From assembly GCA_030762175.1 (NCBI GenBank), contig CM060841.1:7998501-8062500 (forward strand): a stretch of DNA of 64,000 nt, written 5' to 3'. Each line of letters begins with the position of its first letter. Positions within the stretch are counted from its first letter, which is position 1. Source of the stretch: Metallyticus violacea. Lineage: Eukaryota; Arthropoda; Insecta; Mantodea; Metallyticidae. The translations under genes and the position numbers were made by a program. Shown here in pieces: positions 1 through 10,799 of the stretch. The notes under the pieces are model-generated. The model saw only the letters and a list, made by a program, of their open reading frames with translations, was not told the origin of the DNA and ran no database searches.

Positions 1-2
1 CA

Positions 3-240
3 CATTGTGCATTGCCTGTGCAAAACTACTATAATGAGTATTTTCATGGTAAAATTGTTGAAAGATGAGGGTCAATAGAAATGCTACCTAGATTGCCAAA
101 CCTTACACCAAAGGATTTTTTTTTCCTTTTGGGTTTATATTAAGGATAAAATCTATGCTACTAAACCACAAAATGTATTTGAAGAAATCGATGTAAATAC
201 ACGAATAAGTATGGTCGTCTGCGGAAACATATCGAAAGGG
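3..240 (+). pseudogene. mariner-like transposase, C-terminal catalytic fragment (runs off left edge)
   Basis: Frame 3 from base 3 reads HCALPVQNYYNEYFHGKIVE, a stop, then a degraded form of the insect mariner-like block around the third catalytic Asp (LPNLTPKDFF for the usual SPDLTPLDFF). After a frameshift in the poly-T run near 117-125 the next frame reads WVYIKDKIYATKPQN, matching the family's 'WGYLKD.VYAT.P' segment. The gene presumably begins left of the window. In the family this region completes the DDE/D active site of a cut-and-paste transposase acting in the nucleus. One stop and one frameshift make it non-functional. It faces another mariner-like remnant on the minus strand that ends close by, so the two are tail to tail. 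Confidence 0.75.
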
Positions 241-289
241 ATGAAAAATTATTTGAGAAACACTTATTAGTAATACTAATCAAGTAGCT

Positions 290-499
290 GCAATAAAGTG
301 CTAATTCTATTGTTACTATACTGTACTGTACAACATCCTTAAGAGTTCCCCATAGGTAGAAGTCCAACGGAGTTAGATCCGGAAAACGGTTCTGTTCTGT
401 ACACACGTCTCCATTGTCTTTGAACTTAACAACACTCTCGGTTTTCCAATATCATTTCAAAATTGCTTTCCGTTGTTCAAACGATAATCTTGGCTCCAT
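290..499 (-). pseudogene. mariner-like transposase, N-terminus joined to C-terminus by internal deletion
   Basis: Reading leftward from the ATG at 497-499, the frame starts MEPRLSFEQRKAILK, the typical start of the insect mariner-like helix-turn-helix (DUF4817-type) region. A stop at codon 16 is followed by YWKTESVVKFKDNGDVCTEQ and then, in the same frame, directly by FPDLTPLDFYLWGTLKDVV, which in full proteins lies some 250 or more residues later near the third catalytic Asp. Most of the HTH and DDE core is therefore deleted without loss of frame. The stop at codon 16 and the missing catalytic core mean no activity. The 5' non-coding part and terminal end of the element lie at 500-738, and the same terminal region recurs at 59107-59395. 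Confidence 0.8.
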
Positions 500-738
500 T
501 TTGTTGTAGCAACGTTAGCATAACGTAATGTGAGTCACATCTGTTTACAGAACATCATACGATAATGTTGGTTTCATTTGTTCATTGTTCATTTAGCTGT
601 CACGTAGCAACACTATCATAATGTATGTGAGTCACATCTGTTTACAGAACATCATACTACACATTACTGTTGTTTTTCGATCCAACTTTGTAATAGATAT
701 GTACTGTGAAAGTGCGTATATATTTTTTTGGCACCCTC
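500..738 (-). mobile_element. mariner-like element, 5' terminal region with subterminal direct repeats
   Basis: This stretch is the upstream end of the internally deleted element at 290-499. Its outer end, read on the minus strand, is GGGTGCCAAAAAAA, followed outward by TATATA and a (TG)n array. It aligns over its whole length with 59107-59340 in opposite orientation, which sets the element boundary near 735-738. It contains two copies of a block with core GTGAGTCACATCTGTTTACA, about 97 bp apart. Direct repeats inside the terminal arms recall the IR/DR arrangement of some Tc1-type elements, where they bind transposase; that role here is inference. Confidence 0.7.
521..657. repeat. pair of subterminal direct repeats, about 97-bp period
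   Basis: Bases 524-560 and 621-657 share GTGAGTCACAT and CTGTTTACAGAACATCATAC. The same doubled arrangement, with a 96-bp offset, occurs in the distant copy at 59193-59308, so the duplication predates the split of the two copies. Confidence 0.75.
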
Positions 739-740
739 GG

Positions 741-748
<8 letters not shown>

Positions 749-790
<42 letters not shown>
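749..790. repeat. (TG)n microsatellite
   Basis: About 21 TG units directly outside the terminus of the mariner-like element, preceded by a short (TA)n run. The apparent ORFs through it are simple-repeat artefacts. Confidence 0.95.
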
Positions 791-792
<2 letters not shown>

Positions 793-799
793 CGGGGAT

Positions 800-2640
800 G
801 GAGCGGAGGAACCGTTACAGTAGTTACTTTAAAAAAAATCAGTAGCTGTATTCTGGAAGCTGTATTTAAAAACAAGACATTAAATAGTTGAGTATTTTCT
901 CTTAAAGTTATCATTAGAGAATTTGCCCTTGTTGAAGTTTAAAATGTGAGTACATATCACTCAATACACGGCTTTTATATCTACAGTATGCAGCCAATAG
1001 GACAGCTTACGTTGTTCGTTACGACACCTGAAGGGTTACTAGCCCGTTTTGATGTTCTGCGATGCGGATACCACTACACGCGATAAAAAATTCCACTTTA
1101 TAGAGACAGCTAATCATAATGCCGAGTTTGTGACAGTTCCACTGTTGCGTTATTGCGCAGCGCCACATAAGATAAATGAGTTTGTATCGGTTAAACCAAT
1201 AAATGCCATATAACGTCAGCCGCCTATCATAAAACTGATTGGTGCAGAATGGAAACAAAGCGGAAAATAACAATAATCTCTGTTCCAGCTATATTATAAA
1301 CACATACTTCTGTGCATGGATTTTTGTTTAGTTTAACGCTAAAGAATAATTGCTTTGAACATTTCAGCATTTGGGAAAGCCGACATGGATCAAAGAATCA
1401 AATTATTTGACGTGGTTTTTAATATCGGTGTAAAGTTGTTGCTTTGATGATGTCTTAACTGATGTGAGTGGAAGGAAATGTGATCTCAAAGTATGTTGAC
1501 AAATTTAATGTAGAATTGCGTGTAAATTTTAAAGTTAATGTTCTGTTTATAAAAATTAACATTTTATACTGTAACATTTATCACTCCAATGACAATGTTG
1601 CAATGAATATCATCATTTTTCGGGTACTACTGCATAGTTTTAAATCTTTTTTTCCTTTAAGGAAGCTTGCTGATATATAATACGAGGTTTAGGCTTAAAT
1701 TTAGCAATATAGCAAAGACGCAAATGAAACTGAACAATACTTTTTTCTTCACAAATCTCGATGCAAAACAACTATAATAGATGGATGTAAGAAAGTTTAA
1801 GGGAATTTAATGGATTACTCAAATTAACAAAGAATTCCTTAATTTCAAATTCAAGAAACAATATCAGAGTCACTGGCACAATAAGACAAGAAAGCTGAAC
1901 GCTGCTAAGATGAACAATTGGTGGCAAGGGCACCAGAAACATCGTTCCATAACATGTCACAAACGTTGGTCCACCCAATAATGCCAACGATGTTTTCCTT
2001 AACAGACGAACAGCAGTGAAGGCAAAGAGGAAGAAGATTACGCCACGTGTTCTAACCAATCAGAGACAAACCTCGTCTTCAAGAACATACCAAAACAGTG
2101 GGCGTAACAAGATGGAAAAGAAAGAGAGGGGAAAAGGAGAAGATAAGGGTGAAGTACTTAACGTGACATCAGTACAATATGATTTAAAAGCTATCGATTA
2201 TATTTTCTGTCAAAATGTCACGGAAATCTAGAATTGCAGGGTATAGTACACGCATTTACTTTTGATATTGATGAGTAATTAAACTTAAAAAAATGTTATC
2301 CTGAATTGTTCAAAAAAGAAGCCATGGCAGTGATAAGGAATTGATTGGAAGCGGCTCAAAACAAAAAGTTCAGAGTATTTACATTATAGCAATGTATTGT
2401 AAGTCAAGGAAAGGGAATGTACAGAAAAGTCCTCCGGCAGAGGAAAGTTCTCTGGTCGATTCTGATGGAGGGAGAAAGATAGGGAAGACTTTTATACATT
2501 GATATAAAAAATTCTTTTTAAAAATTCGTGAATTTAATAAAGTACTCACTGTGTTGGTAGTAATGAGTGTTTTTCGTAATTAACATTATGTGAATCAGCA
2601 ATTAAGCTTTATTGCTTTGGGTATAACAAGTTTTGTATAT
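800..2640. other. no recognisable gene
   Basis: AT-rich DNA. Open frames are short (at most 95 codons), overlap on both strands and show no recognisable motif. I see no RNA gene or repeat that recurs in the window. Confidence 0.5.
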
Positions 2641-2649
2641 GCACTGTCT

Positions 2650-2760
2650 CTTCTCAACGAAATCACCCTCAAGGTGTATACATCCCTAACATTTCATTGA
2701 TAGTCATCCTCAGACACGTTGAAAAAGAGTTGTTAACTTCTTGTGTCTCATTAGATGAAG
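2650..2760 (-). pseudogene. possible mariner transposase C-terminal tail
   Basis: One minus-strand frame reads KC, stop, GCIHLEGDFVEK, which resembles the conserved mariner C-terminus (for example KCVAINGSYIEK in the copy at 38879). Several stops lie upstream and the rest of the gene is not recognisable. A very short match, so only a tentative call. Confidence 0.3.
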
Positions 2761-3533
2761 TGGTAAATATTTAAACTACAGCTTTAGGACTCGAAGAGTG
2801 TGCGCAAGCGCAACTGATCTGTGTATACAGGTTCTCTTACTTTCCTGTCGCTTTTACAGGTTACATATGACGCTGACAGTGTTATTACATTCTAATGCCC
2901 TCATCAATTCTACACTGAGTTTTAATTTGTTGAAGCTATTTGCACTAACAACAAACGGATTATAAGTTAATATTTTCTAAATCTTAATAATATATAAATT
3001 TATGCCTTTATATTAAATTCCTGCTCACAGCTCGTTCACCTATCTCAACATGAGTAGTGACTTTATAACAGAACATTTTCCAAACATAGGAAAACATATT
3101 GCTTGCGTTTGGGCTCTTCTAGAAGGCAAGGAAGAGGAGAGAGAATTTGTTAAATGGAAGTTGACAATAAGGATTGTGGAGAGCAACCAAAGCGAATTCA
3201 GCGGTGCGTGTATGTGTTTGACAGTCTACTGTTACTTCTTTATACTCTTTATTTTTGATTTAATTTTTATATTATTATTGAATAAAATCAATGTAAACGT
3301 AGATTATCTCAATAGTTAGCCTCTCGTTCTTCTTCCTGTTCTACTCCTCCCCTCTGGTACCCTAGAAAATGTATTGAAGAACAAGTGGAATTCTAACACT
3401 ATCTTTATGAACTTTCTAACTGTATTAAAATAACATTTACATACAGTACACGCATTATATATTTATATATTTAATTTGGTTTTTATTTATATTTTATATG
3501 ACTATGTATATTGTACTTTATAATCTGGTATAC

Positions 3534-3833
3534 GGTCCTGGTGGTGTAGTGGTAACCATACTTACCTCCTAAACCCAAGATCGCGGATTCAAACCCGGCC
3601 AGGATCGATGGATTTTTTCGGGCGTAAAAATCCTAAGTATGGCTTCCTTCGGAAAGGAAGTAAAGCCGTGGGTTCCGTGTTGTACATTTACGGCACGATA
3701 AAGAACCTCAAGCCTGAAAGAAGAGGCCTCTGAGAAAAATTTGTCGGCCGTTTCACGCCCTGAGTTGAATGGGACGCTGATGACTTGAGATGTTAAAGAG
3801 CGTCCGTAAATAAACAAAAAAAAAAAAAAAAAG
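3534..3833 (+). mobile_element. SINE-A copy 1, full length
   Basis: The head GGTCCTGGTGGTGTAGTGG has an A-box-like motif and the segment near 3583-3600 is B-box-like, so the 5' end derives from a tRNA and would carry an internal Pol III promoter. A conserved body follows, then a 3' hairpin (GGACGCT...AGCGTCC) and an A-rich tail of about 18 bp. A perfect 10-bp target-site duplication, TAATCTGGTA, sits at 3521-3530 and 3834-3843, which proves retroposition. SINEs are non-coding and depend on a partner LINE. The minus-strand ORF at 3569-3817 is only a read-through of the SINE. Confidence 0.93.
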
Positions 3834-3859
3834 TAATCTGGTAAAGTGAAAGGGAAAAT

Positions 3860-4257
3860 CCAATAGCCTTAAAAATTACCATGGTTAATAAATAAATTAA
3901 TAATAAGTATATTGTTATATTTTAATATAGAATATATAATATCTAATGTGATATCTTGTATTAAATCATATAGACCTATAGTATTAAGTAGAACAGTAAC
4001 TGGGATGCATTTATTTCAGTAGTGCCTTTGCAATAAAACGTCAACAGGCGCGCGGGCCCAACTTGCTTTAATACACGAGGCCTCTTTTATTTATTACAAG
4101 ATATTATATATTTCAAACTCTAAAACAAATATATATATATTTAGCAATAAAAGGAAATAATTATAATAAAATGAATAACAAAGAACTAAAAAAAATAAAT
4201 TTTATAACAATATAATTAATACACAATACCCGGTAACAATGGAATAAATCTTCTACT
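3860..4257. other. AT-rich spacer
   Basis: Mostly A/T with short (TA)n runs near 4127-4140. A short GC-rich patch lies at 4047-4083. Nothing recognisable. Confidence 0.5.
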
Positions 4258-4307
4258 TTAACTACTACCGCTACTATTACTACTACTACTACTACTATTA
4301 CTACTAT

Positions 4308-4345
<38 letters not shown>

Positions 4346-4459
4346 TTACTACCACTACTAACAGAACTATCACTATTGTTATTACTAGCAGTATTATTAT
4401 AATCCCTACTAACAGTACTACCGCTACTACTTGGTACTATTACTACTGCTGCTTTTACT
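4258..4459. repeat. degenerate (TAC)n / (CTA)n microsatellite
   Basis: Long runs of TAC/ACT triplets with scattered TAT and CCG interruptions, cleanest at 4270-4358 and decaying to 4459. The 70-codon valine-rich minus-strand ORF (4161-4373) is a translation of this repeat. Confidence 0.9.
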
Positions 4460-6080
4460 ACTTCTCGCCTTTGGGTAATTTCTTAAAAATATATCTTGAA
4501 TAGAGGGCCATGGAGAATATTTTAGATACAGGTTTCAATGTTGGACACTTTCTAAAATGTATACATTTATAAAAAAAAAATTCTACGAGTAGTATAAGGC
4601 ATAAGATCAATTATGGTGGCTTTTTATTTATTTTTTTAATTATGAATAATGTAGTGACGAAGTTTAAGACTGGGGCGAGGTTTAACTTCGTTGTAACATT
4701 TTTATGTATGAACTTTGATAATATTTTATTATGTATACTTTTGCAACATTGACTAAGAAGTAAAGAGAATAGGATTCGCTGAAATCGGTATATTTTAGCC
4801 TAGTTAAATGCAGCGTAAGGATTGTATCCTTTAGTAGTGAACGACAAAACCCTGGTGGTGTATTAATAATGCATTAATGTCAGTGTGACGGCATTAATGG
4901 CCACTATATTACTTGTCTGGTTTTTAATACTACCCACATTTCGAGAGCTAAAAGGAAATTTAAATACGGGTATCAACCCTACGTAATTAAACAGTATTTA
5001 TCAGTGAATTTTAATTAGCGACCAGACACGGCAGACTCTACTCGACCTCATTATTTGGTCTGCATTTTAGATTAAATACCTGATTACCGTAACACGACAA
5101 CACTGCTTCAGCTTTCGTAGCGGGGCATACATCGGGTGGTACAGCTTTAGAGTTGTAAACGCTGTTGAAAAATTGAAATCGTGACTTTGTTGCTCTTTAA
5201 CAGCTTCTACAAACAATTAATGTTGACCAGCTAGGATTGTTACAACCCTCAGTGCAGCACAACGTCGTGGTTACTAAATTATTACCTGTCTCATTAACCT
5301 AAGTTCAATATAAAACTATTCTTCTTTAGATGTAACCTCTTCCGTTTGTACGACTTAATACCTCCTGAAACTTAAACACCATTGTCCGAATCTGTCGTCT
5401 TGGACGCTTATAAATTATACATACACACTGAGGGGCTCCTTGAATAGGCGGTCCTATGTCAGAGCTCCACGATGGCATCACAAACACAGAAGACGTAGAC
5501 ACACACAGGTAGATGAAATGAAGATTTGGAAAATAAATCCGTGACAGAGAAATACTACTGCGGCATTTGACATTTCTTAAAATGAACTGAGGAAAATCAG
5601 CTTATTCGGTTGCACAACTACGACCTCCCGAATAGAGTGGTAAACGTGACTTCCTAAGCCAACCTCGGTACTCGAGTAATTAATGCTTAATACTCCCTAA
5701 TCTAATGACTAATTTTGGCAATAATTGTTTCCCCCATATGCTTATTTCCTTATAATTTAGATAATTATCTGCTTCTCCACTTTCATTCCTCATTCCTTCT
5801 TATTTAACCCATTCAAAATCTCCAAATGTATAACAAATTTCTGCTCTACTTCTGTTACTCTTTAAGATCTTATATATTACCAAAGATTTATTTCTAAACC
5901 TATTAAAATCTCACGCTTATCTTCTCTTCTCTTCATAAACTTCTTTCACAAAACTTACCATTACAAATTTGTTTTGACTTTTTGTACATTCGGGATCCAA
6001 GAATTTGCACCTTCTATTTTCTTTTGCATTATAAAATATTCTGTTACTCAGTGCTCTTTCTACAATCCTAACCTCGCTAT
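4460..6080. other. no recognisable gene
   Basis: No frame above about 60 codons and no repeat shared with the rest of the window. A pyrimidine-rich, AT-rich stretch lies at 5690-6070. Confidence 0.5.
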
Positions 6081-6082
6081 AA

Positions 6083-6296
6083 ACCGCCACGGATGGCCGT
6101 GGTCGTTAAGGCGCGGACTCGTGAGCAGGAGGTCGGGGGTTTGAATCCCGCCAGGACCGTCTCCCTGACTGAGGCTTTCTCCAGGTTTTCCTCAATCCTC
6201 ATTAATGGAAAATGCTGGAAAGTACCCTGAACTTAGGCCTGGAACGTTTCCTTCCTTCCTTAAAAAACTACTTTCCCAATATATAATTTCATTTCG
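6083..6296 (+). mobile_element. SINE-B copy 1, plus arm of an inverted pair
   Basis: The head GGCCGTGGTCGTTAAGGCG closely resembles the A-box region of tRNA-Ser/Leu, and GGGTTTGAATCCC is a B box, so the 5' end is tRNA-derived. The body reaches the AATTTCATTTC segment, then stops about 70 bp short of the family's 3' end at 6296, where an inverted partial copy starts. Together the two form arms of about 127 bp around an 83-bp spacer. Confidence 0.88.
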
Positions 6297-6422
6297 CCAT
6301 CTATGAGGACTGAGGAAAACCTGGAAAAAACTGCAGTCAGGGAGGATGGTCCTGGCGGGATTCGAGCCCCAAACCTCCCACTCACGAGTCCGTGCCTTGA
6401 CGACCTCGGCACCCGTGGCGGT
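6297..6422 (-). mobile_element. SINE-B copy 2, truncated minus arm of the inverted pair
   Basis: Read on the minus strand this is the SINE-B head from ACCGCCACGG to about CTCATAGATGG, lacking the 3' half. It is tail to tail with the copy at 6083-6296. TATA-type sequence flanks both outer ends (...CTATAAACCGCC and GGCGGTATATAC). Several overlapping ORFs of 63-91 codons here are read-throughs of the palindrome. Confidence 0.88.
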
Positions 6423-6429
6423 ATATACA

Positions 6430-7734
6430 AAGCAGAAACAAAACTTACCTGCAGACAATGCGTGAAGACAAACGACCCAGAAAGAAATGAATAGAGAAGA
6501 ACGTGGCCTATCTCACAGATCCTTTGGAGACCCATGAAGGGAATTTGGAGCTAATAGGGATGACTGCTACAGTTCTAAAAACAAAATAATAAAGTTAAAC
6601 ATTTAATGAATTTTTCAATAATCAAAAGGGTACATCCATATTTCGATAAATTTTTATTACAAGCCACGATTATCATAGCACTATAACAAACGTTTAAGAG
6701 GGTTCGCAATTTGTGCAGATCTGCTTCGAGAATTTAATTATTATCCATGATTTTATGCAGACAATTGTTTTTTACGCTTTTGAGCACACATTGCGCAGGA
6801 AGGGACGGTACTTTTGTACAAAAGGGAGATGGGGATATTAAAAGAGGATTCTCCAGGCGCACGTCACGTAAAAGCGGATAGAGTCAAGTGAAACACTCAT
6901 CTCATTGATGGGATTTTGCGTTCGTTCTATATATATAAAAATAAGAAGAAAAAAAAAGATAGAATGCACATAGTTGCTATGAATATTAAGAAACAGGTCA
7001 CGAGTTAATAAAGCGCAGCTTGCAGTGGAAATTTCTTTGCTTTGTACAGGAAGTGATTTTAATAATCCGACGCTTATTGATAATAATGCAGGGTTTCTGG
7101 TAGATATGAACCTTTATATGAGTTTGCTTTTTTATACTGCAATAAACATGAAACAGATTATTAATATCCACGAAGATGACGGTTATTCTGTCATAGGTAA
7201 CGCAAAATACCTATTACAATTTCGCTAGCAATGAACAACGTTATATACAGCAGCAATTAGAAAGTTGATCATCTTTCTTTACATAATTTTTTCCTTTTTC
7301 GTACATCTCAAGGTCAGACATGTCAAACATACAAACTGAACAGTAGTCGAGGGAGGAGTGGGGAGAATCCGTTTGTAGTCTTCACGAAGATATATCAATG
7401 ACATGGGTGCATTGATTATTATACGTCATAAGCAGGGTCAGTCGATCTATGCTCCGGTCTGGGCTTATTACTGATGTCAAAAAGTACCACATTGCAGTTT
7501 AATTAACAGAATTGAACTACAGAATGAACGTGTGCAATAAAATCAAATGTAGTGGTTAGCGCTCCCTAGGTAGGAGAAGCAAACACAGGCGCGCAAATGT
7601 GGCCCGCATCTGGTTCGTTTGAGATCCTGGTATTGGGTTCCAAGGCAAAGAACTGAAAGAAAATATTGTAGACGCCATTTTTCTAGATATTCCTATTTAG
7701 AACATGTTACATTTGTAGTATAAATAGTGTTAGG
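6430..7734. other. no recognisable gene
   Basis: AT-rich sequence. The 67-codon ORF at 7025-7228 has no motif I recognise and no neighbouring exon-like signals, so I do not call it a gene. Confidence 0.5.
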
Positions 7735-7745
7735 CACGATAGAGG

Positions 7746-8040
7746 ATTGATTGATTGATTTATTTAAGGACGCTCTTTAACAGCTCAGGTCATCAGCGTC
7801 CCATTCAACTCAGGGCGTGAAACGGCCGACAAATTTTGCTCAGAGGCCTCTCTTTCAGGCTTGAGGTTCTTTTTCGTGCCGCAAATGTACGACACGGGAC
7901 CCACGGCTTTACTTCCCTTCCGAAGGAAGCCATACTTACGATTTTTACGCCCGAAAAAAATCCATCGGTCCTGGCCGGGTTCGAACCCGCGTTTTGGGTA
8001 TAGGAGGCAAGTATGGTAACCACTACACCACCAGGACCGA
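7746..8040 (-). mobile_element. SINE-A copy 2, full length
   Basis: On the minus strand: head at 8040-7950, conserved body, the 3' hairpin and a tail ending in ATCAATCAAT-type repeats (plus strand GATTGATTGATTGATTT, 7744-7760). The perfect 11-bp target-site duplication CACGATAGAGG occurs at 7735-7745 and 8043-8053. The 86- and 97-codon minus-strand ORFs here are SINE read-throughs. Confidence 0.93.
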
Positions 8041-8053
8041 CACACGATAGAGG

Positions 8054-9324
8054 GTTATGACATTTCCTAATAATTAAACCAGTTATTTTGAAACGCATTT
8101 ACTTCTACTAGTCTTTGTTCCTTGTCGTTCAGAACAATTCAATCATGGTTTTAAAATTTTTTATTTCAGAAATATCTGTATTTTATTATTTATTTCTCTA
8201 AAAAGGAATAATGATTCGCTCCAATAAAATGCAGGTTTAAATAATAGAATTGCTAATATGAACTTATGTAATTTGTCGTTAAGTTTTGGAAACGTTTTTA
8301 ATGATATAACATATATCTGCCCAAAATAGTTTCTTAAAGTAGTTTATATTCACTAGTATACTATTATTTATCCTTCTAGGGATGTTACAATCCATGTAAA
8401 TGGCTTAACTTTTCCTTGTTAAATTCTGCATTATATAACTGTAAGTTTTGCAACATTTATGAGTAATATGTTTCTGATTCCGAATCCAGTACTCACAGCA
8501 TAACAACGTTTTCCCAAGAAAACATGACAATAGAATTTAGAGAATATACCACTTTTGCATTGAGCCACTTATATACTTTTAAATTACTTTATTTAAATAT
8601 ATATAGTAACTTAATAAACCATTGTTGTACTAAATATATTTGTTTATAACAACATATTTTATAGCCAGTATTGCATTTTATTATAAGTAATGCAAGTGAA
8701 AACTAAAACAATGAACAATTATTTTAGAATGAAAGAATACATCATTTGTCTCTATTTTTTCCCTGTAATATGCTCAGAGTTCGTGGCATATTTGTTCACT
8801 AATGAAGAATTAAAGAATAAATGAACAAACTACGTCGGTTTGCTTGTACCGTATACATTTATCATATTTCCAAGAAACACGATTTTTGTTCTTGCTGTTA
8901 AAGAGAGTTTGTACCAATTTTTATTTCCCATTTCCGCTGTTAATTTTCTGATATTGATATACCTATTACTTTGAAATTATATAAGTTAGGAAATGAAGGT
9001 TTACTCACTTTAAGATATAGACACCATTTATAAATGTTGGAATATTACCAATCCTAAAATTAAAAACAAAATTATCTCTAATCAGCTTCCAATTTTGCAC
9101 ATTGCTGGGTATAAAATATCTTTATAAATTTTTTATTTTTAAAGACAGAGGTAGGAAAAATCAAAATATTACTTAAGTAATGACAAAAGTTAGAAGTAAA
9201 ATATTTCAAGTTTCTATTATTAATGATTTTGAAAAAAAAGGAGCATTTGTATTTAAAAAGGAGCGAACTTATTGAATGGGAAATATTAACAGAAATTATG
9301 TAAATTTTCGTTTTTCTAGCTTAT
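8054..9324. other. very AT-rich spacer
   Basis: Strongly A/T-rich with many stops in all frames and no recognisable gene, RNA or shared repeat. Confidence 0.5.
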
Positions 9325-9334
9325 ATACTTATAG

Positions 9335-9627
9335 TCGGTCCTGGTGATGTAGTGGATACATGCCTTCTAAACCCAAGATCGCGGTTTCGATCCCGGCCAA
9401 GATCAATAGATTTTTTTCGGGCATAATAATCATAAGTATGGCTTCCTTCGGAAGGGAAGTAAAGCCGTGTCGTTCATTTACGGCACGATAAAGAACCTCA
9501 AGCCTGAAAAAAGAGGCCTCTGAGCAAAATTTATCGGCCGTTTCAAGCCCTGATTTAAATGGGACGTTGATGACGTGAGGTGTTAAAGAGCGTCCGTGAA
9601 TAAACGAAATCAAATATATGTATATGC
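9335..9627 (+). mobile_element. SINE-A copy 3, full length, older
   Basis: Complete head, body and tail, with more substitutions than other copies (GTGGATACATGCC in the head, GACGTTGATGACG near the hairpin). A perfect 10-bp target-site duplication ATACTTATAG flanks it (9325-9334 and 9628-9637). The minus-strand ORF 9329-9613 is a read-through. Confidence 0.92.
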
Positions 9628-9637
9628 ATACTTATAG

Positions 9638-10336
9638 AGAAAAAGGTAACATTGCGAGATAGGATATAAAATACCTATAGAATCCCTTTAAGGGTAAAGA
9701 GTATTTTTGATGTATGCATTGTTATTTTATTTCAGTTTCATAAAACATTTTTATGGGGAATATTTTTGAATATAATTAATGAAGCAAAGATAGGAACATT
9801 TGCAGATATCCATTTTCAGAAAATGTAATCATTACTCAATTAACTATTTAATTTCTATTTAAGATTCTTGTTAAGGAACAATAATAATTATTATGGACAG
9901 AGATTTTTAATATACAATACTAGAAATAATGTAATATTGTCAAAATAGGTGATACTTTTTACTTGACTATTTCAATATTCACATTTTTCCCTGCTACATA
10001 TTAAATTCTGTTTACGTCACAATAATAATATTGTAAACCATTTTTAAAAATCATATTATAGTTTTGAGATATTTCAAAATATGATATCCAACTTGAAACA
10101 TGGATACTATTAACTACCTCGTTCCTTTAAATTATTTTTTAATGGACTACCTTTCGCGCAATATTTAAATTCAACATTTGCTTAAAATGTTTGCATCCGA
10201 ATCACTTAAAATGGATGTTATTTGCACAATTTTGACATAAAATGTTAATAGTTCACACGGCTCCATATGAAAAAATTATTTTGCTATAAAAGAACTACTG
10301 AGATAGTAGCGTAAGTGCCAAACACTTGAAAGTATT
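9638..10336. other. AT-rich spacer
   Basis: No gene, RNA or repeat recognised. Confidence 0.5.
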
Positions 10337-10470
10337 AGATATTATTTAGGTTTAGAAAATTCCTATTAATTGAAAGAAATAAAAATTATACTTCAAAATG
10401 AACATTTGAAAACATTTAAAATTGCCAGATGTGCATATTATAATTTATACATACTTGGTAGACAGACAAA
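10337..10470 (+). repeat. unclassified dispersed repeat, copy 1
   Basis: The segment with core CATTTGAAAACATTTAAAAT and TTGCCA resembles 17735-17830 in the same order and orientation: TTTAGAA, CTATTAA, AAGAAA, AAATTATA, CATTTGAAAA, AAATTGCCA. Both are A/T-rich, so part of the similarity could be compositional. No coding potential is visible. Confidence 0.45.
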
Positions 10471-10547
10471 ATAATTTTGTAAAAGGAATGCTAGAAGGAG
10501 TTCCATAAAATCGAAATACTAATTCTCTGCTGTCTGTAGCAATGCAT

Positions 10548-10795
10548 GAGGGTAGATCCATAAGTTTCCGGCCTAACCATTTTCCAGGTATGATAAAGAC
10601 AAACCTATATTTCTCTTTTTAATATAGTTACCCTTTATTGCAATACACTTTTCACACATTTTAATTATAACATTTCAACCCCCCCCCCCCAAATAGTAAA
10701 AGTCTTGTCTGCAAAATGGGCATAAACAGCATCCATGCCTTCTTCTTCACACTTAAATTACCTTCCTCGAAGGCCCTTGAATTTTTTATATCTTG
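10548..10795 (-). mobile_element. mariner 3'-end fragment, same family as 38813-39983
   Basis: Bases 10548-10795 align closely with the left end of the element at 38813: the terminal GAGGGTAGATCCATAAG, then TTTCCGGCCTAACCATTTTC, the TTTATTGCAATACACTTTTC segment, a run of C (10680-10690), and CACACTTAAATTACCTTCC. Only the terminal inverted repeat and the last part of the transposase gene remain; similarity fades after about 10795. The 62-codon plus-strand ORF at 10735 is a shadow. Confidence 0.85.
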
Positions 10796-10799
10796 CAAT

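Noticed and set aside
4161..4373. Valine-rich 70-codon ORF resembling a membrane segment
   Set aside because: It is a read-through of the (TAC)n microsatellite.
6192..6535. Overlapping ORFs of 63-91 codons on both strands
   Set aside because: They lie in the inverted SINE-B pair; both strands are open only because of the palindromic arrangement.
7960..8040. Possible tRNA gene
   Set aside because: The A and B boxes and acceptor-like pairing belong to the head of a SINE-A copy with a target-site duplication and a poly-repeat tail.
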